From: Pseudomonadota bacterium
GTDB taxonomy: Bacteria; Pseudomonadota; Alphaproteobacteria; Acetobacterales; Acetobacteraceae
Assembly: GCA_021845835.1 (NCBI GenBank)
Contig: JAJZVE010000053.1
Location: 1 to 13,446 of the forward strand
Reading direction: 5' to 3'
DNA: 13,446 bases
The translations under genes and the position numbers were made by a program. The notes beneath the pieces are model-generated. The model was not told the DNA's origin. It saw nothing but the letters and a program-made list of their open reading frames with translations, and searched no databases. The first letter of the stretch is position 1; every line of letters starts with the position of its first letter. Below are positions 7,849 to 13,446 of the stretch, in pieces.

Positions 7849-9786
7849 TCACCGGAGGAACAGCAGGAAGATACTGACCAGGGCGACCAGCCCGATCAGC
7901 ATGGCGAAGGCATAGACCGCGATCGATCCGGTCTGCAGCCGCACCACGCCGGCCGAACCCTCCTCGGTCAGCGTCGCGAGGCTGTTTGGCACACCGTCGA
8001 TGATGGTCACGTCGCCGACCTGCCACAACTGGCGGGCAAGCGCGTGATAGGGGCGGATGAAAACCAGGTCGTACAGCTCATCCACGTACCATTTGTTCAG
8101 CAGCAGGCGGTACACGGCCGGGAACATGGCACTGAGCCGCCCCGGAATGCCGGGCGCGATCATGTAGAACAGATAGGCCGTGGCGATGCCCAGCAGGCCC
8201 AGCACGGTCGGCGACAGCGTCACCCAGCCGGGCAGCGACTCCATGTCGCGCAGCACGTGGTTGTCGCTCGCGATCTGGATCGAGTTGCCCCAGAAGGCGT
8301 GCCAGTCCTCGCCGATCAACTGGTTGCGGAACACGAACCCGGCCACCAGCGCGCCGATGCCGAGCAGCAGCAGCGGCACCGTCATCACCGGCGGGCTTTC
8401 GTGGACATGCGCCATCGCGTGATGGTCGGCGCGCGGCTTGCCGTGGAACGTCATGATCAGCAGACGCCAGGAATAGAACGCGGTAAGGAACGCCGCGATC
8501 AGCGTGCACCAGAATCCGTACTGGCCGATGCCGGTATGCGCGGCCCAGGCAGCCTCCACGATCGCGTCCTTGGAATAGAAGCCGGCGAACGGGAACACGC
8601 CGCCGAGCGCCAGATTGCCCACCCACATCATCGCGTAGGTGAACGGGATCATGCGCCAGATGCCGCCCATCCTGCGCATGTCCTGCTCGTCCGACATGGC
8701 ATGGATCACCGAGCCGGCGGTCAGGAACAGCAGCGCCTTGAAGAAGGCATGCGTCAGCAGATGGAAGATCGATGCCTGGTAGGCGCCCACGCCGGCGGCG
8801 ACGAACATGTAGCCGAGCTGCGAGCAGGTGGAATAGGCGATGACGCGCTTGATGTCGTTCTGCGCGCAGCCGATGGTCGCCGCGAACAGCGCCGTGGTGG
8901 CGCCGATGAAGGTGACGAAGCCCAGCGCGCCGGGCGCATAGTCCATCACCGGCGAGAAGCGCACCACCAGGAACACGCCGGCCGTCACCATCGTCGCCGC
9001 GTGGATCAGCGCGGACACCGGCGTCGGCCCTTCCATCGCGTCGGGCAGCCAGACATGCAGCCCGATCTGCGCCGACTTGCCCATTGCGCCGATGAACAGC
9101 AGCACGCCGATCACCTCGTAGGCGCGCCAGGTCTGACCGAGCACATGGTAGGTCGCACCCATGTGCGCCTGCACCGCGCCGAAAATGGTGCCGAAGTCGA
9201 TCGAGCCGAACTGCACAAACACGAGCGCGATGCCAAGCGCGAAACCGAGGTCGCCGACACGGTTGACGATGAACGCCTTGATTGCCGCCGCGCACGCGCT
9301 CGGCCGGTAGTACCAGTAGCCGATCAACAGGTAGGATGCGAGGCCGACGCCTTCCCAGCCGAAGAACAGCTGCAGCAGGTTGTCGGCGGACACCAGCATC
9401 AGCATGGCGAAGCTGAACAGGCTGAGGTAGCTGAAGAACCGCCAGATGGTGTGGTTCTCGTCATGCACCATGTAGCCGACGCTGTAGATGTGGATCAGCG
9501 TCGCAACCGTCGTGACCATCGCCACCATCACGGCGGAAAGCGCGTCGTAGCGCAGCGCCCAGGAGGCGTGGAATGATCCCGCCTCCACCCAGGTGCCGAG
9601 CGGCACGACGCCGCCCGGCCCGCCGTTATAGACGAGCTGCACGAAGGCGCCCACGCCGCAGATCGAGGCGAGGACCATGCAGGTGATGGTGACGGCCTGC
9701 GCGGCGCGGTCGCCGATCGCCTTGCCGAACAGGCCGGCGACGGCGGAGCCGAAGAGGGGCGCGAAAATCGCGACGGCGTACAGCAT
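7849..9786 (-). CDS. nuoL: NADH-quinone oxidoreductase subunit L
   Basis: The most distal antiporter-like subunit of complex I, in the inner membrane. The 645-residue product carries E145 in [18 protein letters not shown]237 in [29 protein letters not shown] (262-270), K350 in [10 protein letters not shown] and K406-D407 in FYSKDAIV, matching E. coli K229, K342 and K399. The C-terminal part shows [10 protein letters not shown] (564-573), then an amphipathic stretch to about 620 that fits the long lateral helix HL, and a final membrane helix at about 622-644. It starts 4 bp after nuoK; the AAGGG in the last codons of nuoK (Met-Lys-Gly-stop) serves as its ribosome-binding site. Confidence 0.97.
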   Translation of the reverse strand: MLYAVAIFAPLFGSAVAGLFGKAIGDRAAQAVTITCMVLASICGVGAFVQLVYNGGPGGVVPLGTWVEAGSFHASWALRYDALSAVMVAMVTTVATLIHIYSVGYMVHDENHTIWRFFSYLSLFSFAMLMLVSADNLLQLFFGWEGVGLASYLLIGYWYYRPSACAAAIKAFIVNRVGDLGFALGIALVFVQFGSIDFGTIFGAVQAHMGATYHVLGQTWRAYEVIGVLLFIGAMGKSAQIGLHVWLPDAMEGPTPVSALIHAATMVTAGVFLVVRFSPVMDYAPGALGFVTFIGATTALFAATIGCAQNDIKRVIAYSTCSQLGYMFVAAGVGAYQASIFHLLTHAFFKALLFLTAGSVIHAMSDEQDMRRMGGIWRMIPFTYAMMWVGNLALGGVFPFAGFYSKDAIVEAAWAAHTGIGQYGFWCTLIAAFLTAFYSWRLLIMTFHGKPRADHHAMAHVHESPPVMTVPLLLLGIGALVAGFVFRNQLIGEDWHAFWGNSIQIASDNHVLRDMESLPGWVTLSPTVLGLLGIATAYLFYMIAPGIPGRLSAMFPAVYRLLLNKWYVDELYDLVFIRPYHALARQLWQVGDVTIIDGVPNSLATLTEEGSAGVVRLQTGSIAVYAFAMLIGLVALVSIFLLFLR

Positions 9787-9790
9787 CCTC

Positions 9791-10102
9791 TCAGCCCTTC
9801 ATCAGGTTCACGTCCTCGACCTGGATCGAGCCGCGATTGCGGAAGTAGATGACGACGATGGCGAGCCCGATCGCCGCCTCGGCGGCGGCGACGGTGAGCG
9901 TGAACATCACGAACACCTGCCCCACCATGTCCTGCAGCAGCGCCGAGAAGGCGACCAGGTTGAGGTTGGCGGCGAGCAAAATCAGCTCGATCGACATCAG
10001 CATGACAATGACGTTCTTGCGGTTCAGGAAGATGCCGAACACGCCGAGTACCAGCAGCAGCGCCGCGACGACGAGGTAGTGCGAAAGCCCGACCGGCAGC
10101 AT
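9791..10102 (-). CDS. nuoK: NADH-quinone oxidoreductase subunit K
   Basis: Small membrane subunit of complex I linking the quinone module to the antiporter-like subunits. It is 103 residues long with three membrane helices and carries the two conserved buried glutamates: E39 in [15 protein letters not shown] and E75 in [13 protein letters not shown] (E. coli E36 and E72). It starts 3 bp after nuoJ. A GAGGAG ribosome-binding site 9 bp upstream of the ATG is encoded within the terminal His-Glu-Glu-His codons of nuoJ. Confidence 0.97.
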   Translation of the reverse strand: MLPVGLSHYLVVAALLLVLGVFGIFLNRKNVIVMLMSIELILLAANLNLVAFSALLQDMVGQVFVMFTLTVAAAEAAIGLAIVVIYFRNRGSIQVEDVNLMKG

Positions 10103-10105
10103 CGC

Positions 10106-10804
10106 TCAGTGCTCCTCGTGATGCGCGTGGACCGGGGCGGCGAGTGCGGGCGCCTGCCCGTCCGGCTCGCTCGCCAGCGGCCGGAGGATGCCGACCTGCG
10201 CCATGCCGGCGCCGAGCGGCACGTCGATGAGTTCCATCGTCTCGCGCACCGTGCGCCCGGTCTGCGCCGCGATGTCCTGGCGCCGCGAACCCTGGCGGCC
10301 GCGCAGCGTCAGCACGATCGCGCCGATCATCGCCACCAGCAGCACGAGGCCGGCGGTCTGGAACAGGAACACGTAGTCCGTGTAAAGCAGGTTGCCGAGC
10401 TGGACGGTGTTGGGCAGGTTGGCCGCGGTGGGCGCGAAGCGCAGGCTGGTCGCTTCCGGTGCCAGCCGCCAGCCGCCGAGCACCATGCCGAGTTCCAGCA
10501 GCAGCACCAGCCCGACGGCAAGCCCGACCGGCAAATAGCGCTGGAAGCCGGAGCGCAGGCCGGCGAAGTCGATGTCCAGCATCATCACGACGAACAGGAA
10601 CAGCACCGCGACGGCGCCGACATAGACGATGACCAGGATCATCGCCAGGAACTCCGCGCCCGCCAGCAGGAACAGTCCGGCCGCGTTGAAGAAGGCGAGG
10701 ATCAGAAACAGCACGGAATGGACCGGGTTGCGCGCGCTCACCACCATGCCGGCGGAGGCCAGCATGATGAGGGCGAAGACATAGAAGGCGATGGCGGCGA
10801 TCAT
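10106..10804 (-). CDS. nuoJ: NADH-quinone oxidoreductase subunit J
   Basis: Membrane subunit of complex I next to the quinone-binding module. The 232-residue protein has five predicted helices, roughly at 4-22, 30-49, 53-77, 92-110 and 145-167. Helix 3 carries the family signature YVGAVAVLFLFVVMML (61-76), the segment that changes conformation in complex I structures. After helix 5 there is a polar tail of about 60 residues ending HAHHEEH, longer than in E. coli NuoJ. The start at 10804 has GAGG five bases upstream and also overlaps the stop of a possible 11-codon ORF. It is the only nuo gene here with a gap over 12 bp (52 bp) in front of it. Confidence 0.96.
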   Translation of the reverse strand: MIAAIAFYVFALIMLASAGMVVSARNPVHSVLFLILAFFNAAGLFLLAGAEFLAMILVIVYVGAVAVLFLFVVMMLDIDFAGLRSGFQRYLPVGLAVGLVLLLELGMVLGGWRLAPEATSLRFAPTAANLPNTVQLGNLLYTDYVFLFQTAGLVLLVAMIGAIVLTLRGRQGSRRQDIAAQTGRTVRETMELIDVPLGAGMAQVGILRPLASEPDGQAPALAAPVHAHHEEH

Positions 10805-10836
10805 GCGGGCCTCGCGCCTGGGGCGGTGTGTGTCAT
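10801..10836 (-). CDS. Possible 11-codon leader ORF coupled to nuoJ
   Basis: In the nuoI-nuoJ gap an ATG at 10836 opens a frame encoding MTHTAPGARPA followed by TGA. The stop overlaps the nuoJ start codon as ATGA, the same junction seen at nuoM/nuoN and nuoN/birA. GAGGG lies about seven bases before the ATG. It is too short for any family assignment and could be chance in GC-rich DNA, since nuoJ also has its own GAGG site. If real, it would feed ribosomes into nuoJ. Confidence 0.25.
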   Translation of the reverse strand: MTHTAPGARPA

Positions 10837-10856
10837 GTCATTCCCTCGGACCACGC

Positions 10857-11345
10857 TCAGCGGTACGGCGCGTCCAATTCCAGCCGCTTCGCCAGCTCCG
10901 GCTCCCAGCGGTCGCCGTTGGCCAGCAGCTTCGCCTTGTCGTAGAGCAGTTCCTCGCGCGTCTCCGTCGCGAACTCGAAGTTCGGTCCCTCGACGATGGC
11001 ATCGACCGGGCAGGCTTCCTCGCACAGGCCGCAATAGATGCACTTCGTCATGTCGATGTCGTAGCGCGTGGTGCGGCGCGACCCGTCCTCGCGCGGCTCC
11101 GCTTCGATGGTGATCGCCAGCGCCGGGCAGATGGCCTCGCACAGCTTGCAGGCGATGCACCGCTCCTCGCCGTTCGGATAGCGGCGCAGCGCATGCTCGC
11201 CGCGAAACCGCGGGCTGATCGGCCCCTTCTCGTGCGGATAGTTCAGCGTCACCTTGCGCTTGAAGAAGTAGCGCAGCGTCAGTCCCATGCCGGCGAGCAG
11301 CTCGGTCAGCAGCAGGCTGCGGGCGGTGCGATCGAGGAAGGCCAT
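10857..11345 (-). CDS. nuoI: NADH-quinone oxidoreductase subunit I, 2[4Fe-4S] protein
   Basis: Peripheral complex I subunit that passes electrons through clusters N6a and N6b toward the quinone-site cluster N2 on NuoB. The 162-residue sequence has two complete ferredoxin motifs: C63, C66, C69, C73 in [12 protein letters not shown] and C102, C105, C108, C112 in [12 protein letters not shown]. The N-terminal amphipathic stretch (about residues 9-30) fits the membrane-surface helix, and [21 protein letters not shown] (36-56) is typical of alphaproteobacterial and mitochondrial TYKY homologues. It starts 12 bp after nuoH, with AAGGA overlapping the nuoH stop. Confidence 0.98.
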   Translation of the reverse strand: MAFLDRTARSLLLTELLAGMGLTLRYFFKRKVTLNYPHEKGPISPRFRGEHALRRYPNGEERCIACKLCEAICPALAITIEAEPREDGSRRTTRYDIDMTKCIYCGLCEEACPVDAIVEGPNFEFATETREELLYDKAKLLANGDRWEPELAKRLELDAPYR

Positions 11346-11357
11346 GCTCAGCGTCCT

Positions 11358-12374
11358 TCACGCATGGGGCTGCCAGCCGAACAGCATCAACGCGCCCGCG
11401 GTGATAACCAGCCAGAGCAGCGACAGCGGCAGAAACACCTTCCAGCCGAGCCGCATCAGCTGGTCGTAGCGGTAGCGCGGGACCGTGCCGCGCACCCAGA
11501 TGAACACGAACAGACAGGCGCAGACTTTCAGGATGAACCAGATCGGGCCCGGCAGCCAGATGAACGGCGCGACGCCGAACGGCGCCAGCCAGCCGCCGAG
11601 GAACAGGATGGTGGTCATCCCGCTCATCAGGATCATGTTGGTGTACTCGCCGAGGAAGAACAGCGCGAAGGCCATGGCGCTGTACTCGACGAAGAAGCCG
11701 GCGACGATCTCGCTTTCGCCCTCCGGCAGGTCGAACGGCGAGCGGTTGGTTTCCGCCAGGCCCGAGATGAAGAACACCACGAACATCGGCAGCAGCGGGA
11801 TGCAGAACCAGACATGCCGCTGCGCCAACACGATATCGTTCAGGTTCAGGCTGCCGACGCACAGCAGCACGCTGACCATGACGAAACCGATGGAGACCTC
11901 GTAGGACACCATCTGCGCGGCGCTGCGCATCGCGCCGAGGAAGGCGTATTTCGAATTGCTGGCCCAGCCGGCGATGACCACGCCATAAACGCCGAGCGAG
12001 CTGATCGCGAACAGGTAGAGCACGCCGACATTGATGTCGGCGATCGCCCAGCCGTCGTTGACCGGGATCACCGCCCACGCCATCACCGCGAGGCTGAAGG
12101 TGAGCATCGGCGCCATCAGGAACAGCGCGCGATTCGCCCCCGTCGGGATGATGGTCTCCTTGAACAGCATCTTCAGCGCGTCGGCGAACGGCTGCAGCAG
12201 CCCGAACGGCCCCACCACGTTCGGCCCGCGGCGCAGCTGCATCGCCGCCAGCACCTTGCGCTCGGCCAGCGTGACATAGGCCATCATGATCAGCACCGGC
12301 ACGATGAGCGCCAGCGCCTCCGCCACGATCCGGATCGCGATGCCGATCGGCGTCACGAAGAAGAAGTCGTACAT
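11358..12374 (-). CDS. nuoH: NADH-quinone oxidoreductase subunit H
   Basis: Membrane subunit that forms much of the quinone cavity of complex I and links it to the proton path. The 338-residue protein has about eight or nine helices. Conserved blocks are [16 protein letters not shown] (37-52), [14 protein letters not shown] (55-68), [13 protein letters not shown] (147-159) and [15 protein letters not shown] (208-222), the last being the acidic loop at the quinone site. It starts 3 bp after the nuoG stop, with GGAG upstream inside the end of nuoG. No internal disruption is seen. Confidence 0.98.
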   Translation of the reverse strand: MYDFFFVTPIGIAIRIVAEALALIVPVLIMMAYVTLAERKVLAAMQLRRGPNVVGPFGLLQPFADALKMLFKETIIPTGANRALFLMAPMLTFSLAVMAWAVIPVNDGWAIADINVGVLYLFAISSLGVYGVVIAGWASNSKYAFLGAMRSAAQMVSYEVSIGFVMVSVLLCVGSLNLNDIVLAQRHVWFCIPLLPMFVVFFISGLAETNRSPFDLPEGESEIVAGFFVEYSAMAFALFFLGEYTNMILMSGMTTILFLGGWLAPFGVAPFIWLPGPIWFILKVCACLFVFIWVRGTVPRYRYDQLMRLGWKVFLPLSLLWLVITAGALMLFGWQPHA

Positions 12375-12377
12375 GGC

Positions 12378-13446
12378 CTACTCCGCCGCGGCGGCCACGA
12401 CGGGCCGGTAGATCGAGGTGCATTCGGTCATGGTCGGACTGGCGCGGCTGATCGGGTCGGTCTGGTAGTAGGTATCGATCGGCAGCACGAACGGCGCGTC
12501 GCCGACCGAAGCCGGGTCGCCCGCGGGCGGCGCGAGATCGGACGCGCCAAAGCGCGGCGACACGTCCAGGCGTGCGAACACCGGGTTGAACTGCTCCATG
12601 CGCGCGCGCAGCGCCTCGATCGTGTCGTACGGCAGGCGGCGGCCGACACGGTCGCTGAAGGCACGCAGGATCTTCCAGTCCTCGCGCGCCTGCCCCGGCG
12701 GATAGACGGCAAAGAAGCCGCGCTGCACGCGGCCTTCGGTGTTGACGTAGGTGCCGTTCTTCTCGGTGTACGCGGCGCCCGGCAGGATCACGTCGGCGCG
12801 CGCCGCGCCGCGGTCGCCGTGATGGCCCTGGTACACTACGAAGGTCTCGCTGCCGATGCGCGCGGTGTCGAACTCGTCGGCGCCGAGCAGCCACAGCACA
12901 TCGACGCCGCCGCCGAGCATGGCGGCGAAGTCCTTGCCGCGCGGGCCAGGCAGGAAGTGCAGATCGAGCGCGCCGACGCGCGACGCGGCCGTGTGCAGCA
13001 CGTTGAAGCCGTGCCACTCCGCGCCCAGCATGCCGTTCTCCGCCGCCAGGCGCCACGCGGCGGCGAGCACCGCCGCGCCGTCCGGCCGCGCCAGCGCGCC
13101 CTGGCCGAGGATCAGCATCGGCCGCTTCGCCGCACGCAGCGTCCGCGCGGCCTCGTGCGTGCCGTCGGCAAGCGCCGCCAGCAGGCGCGGCGCGTTGTCG
13201 AGCCAGCTGACGGCGTAGGTCAGCTCGGCGCGCGGGCCGACGCCGAACACCGGCATCCGGCCGCCCAGCGCCAGCCAGCGCTTGCGGATGCGCGCGTTGA
13301 GCAGCGGCGCCTCGTGCCGGGGATTGGTGCCGATCAGCAGCACCGCGTCCGCATCCTCGATGCCGGCGATCGTGGTGTTGAACGTGTAGAAATCGCGCCG
13401 CGTCACATCGACCGCGGCGCCGTCCTGCCGGCAGTCGAGGTTCTGC
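12378..13446 (-). CDS. nuoG: NADH-quinone oxidoreductase subunit G, C-terminal part (5' end outside window)
   Basis: Large peripheral complex I subunit. Only the last 355 residues are in the window; they begin QNLDCRQDGAAVDVTRRDF at the right edge. The N-terminal Fe-S domains lie outside. The visible part belongs to the molybdopterin-oxidoreductase-like domain, which in NuoG is thought to bind no molybdenum cofactor. Blocks include LLIGTNPRHEAPLLNARIR (about visible residues 36-54) and GAAYTEKNGTYVNTEGRVQ (about 223-241), both typical of alphaproteobacterial and mitochondrial 75-kDa subunits. A GTG at 13406 is internal, not a start, because the frame and homologous sequence continue to the edge. 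It ends in TAG, 3 bp before nuoH. Confidence 0.95.
   Translation of the reverse strand, partial: QNLDCRQDGAAVDVTRRDFYTFNTTIAGIEDADAVLLIGTNPRHEAPLLNARIRKRWLALGGRMPVFGVGPRAELTYAVSWLDNAPRLLAALADGTHEAARTLRAAKRPMLILGQGALARPDGAAVLAAAWRLAAENGMLGAEWHGFNVLHTAASRVGALDLHFLPGPRGKDFAAMLGGGVDVLWLLGADEFDTARIGSETFVVYQGHHGDRGAARADVILPGAAYTEKNGTYVNTEGRVQRGFFAVYPPGQAREDWKILRAFSDRVGRRLPYDTIEALRARMEQFNPVFARLDVSPRFGASDLAPPAGDPASVGDAPFVLPIDTYYQTDPISRASPTMTECTSIYRPVVAAAAE

Noticed and set aside
7603..9576. A 657-codon plus-strand open frame antisense to nuoL and nuoM
   Set aside because: Same cause: codon bias of the opposite strand leaves no stops. The transmembrane genes beneath it are certain.
10801..13056. A 751-codon minus-strand open frame across nuoG, nuoH, nuoI and the nuoJ gap
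   Set aside because: It is out of frame with four recognised complex I genes and reads as Arg/Ala-rich sequence; only its last eleven codons, in the nuoI-nuoJ gap, are worth noting separately.
12378..13406. A GTG at 13406 as the nuoG start
   Set aside because: The frame and recognisable NuoG sequence continue through it to the window edge, so the gene is cut by the window, not started there.

Overview
The window is a high-GC segment from an alphaproteobacterium. Rhodospirillales (for example Acetobacteraceae) is my best guess, from gene order, base composition and protein style, but the lineage is inferred, not proven. Every supported gene lies on the minus strand, so transcription runs from right to left.

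Positions 13446 down to 4900 hold the distal part of the complex I (NADH:quinone oxidoreductase) operon, in the order nuoG (5' part outside the window), nuoH, nuoI, nuoJ, nuoK, nuoL, nuoM, nuoN. Genes are separated by 3 to 12 bp or overlap by ATGA. The one exception is a 52-bp nuoI-nuoJ gap, which carries a possible 11-codon ORF whose stop overlaps the nuoJ start. The Fe-S ligands of NuoI and the intramembrane Lys/Glu residues of NuoK, NuoL, NuoM and NuoN are intact, so the complex looks functional.

Four further genes continue the same array without a visible break: birA (monofunctional biotin ligase, ATGA overlap with nuoN), coaX (type III pantothenate kinase), rnj (ribonuclease J) and a small two-helix DUF1467 membrane protein. 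This respiratory, cofactor and RNA-decay gene string followed by proS is, as far as I recall, a conserved alphaproteobacterial arrangement. BirA and CoaX supply biotinylated carboxylases and coenzyme A; RNase J processes RNA.

A 415-bp non-coding gap (979-1393) separates this array from proS. It is the least ordinary part of the window. It holds a strong terminator for the leftward array, two further stem-loops, and, about 80 bp upstream of proS, two adjacent inverted repeats of identical 6-3-6 geometry that look like a regulator-binding site. The left end is the first 326 codons of proS, which encodes the short ProRS type lacking the INS editing domain.

I found no mobile element, CRISPR array, tRNA or rRNA gene, and no convincing new multi-gene system. 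The points worth checking are the structured gap, the nuoJ leader ORF and the altered biotin-ligase loop.
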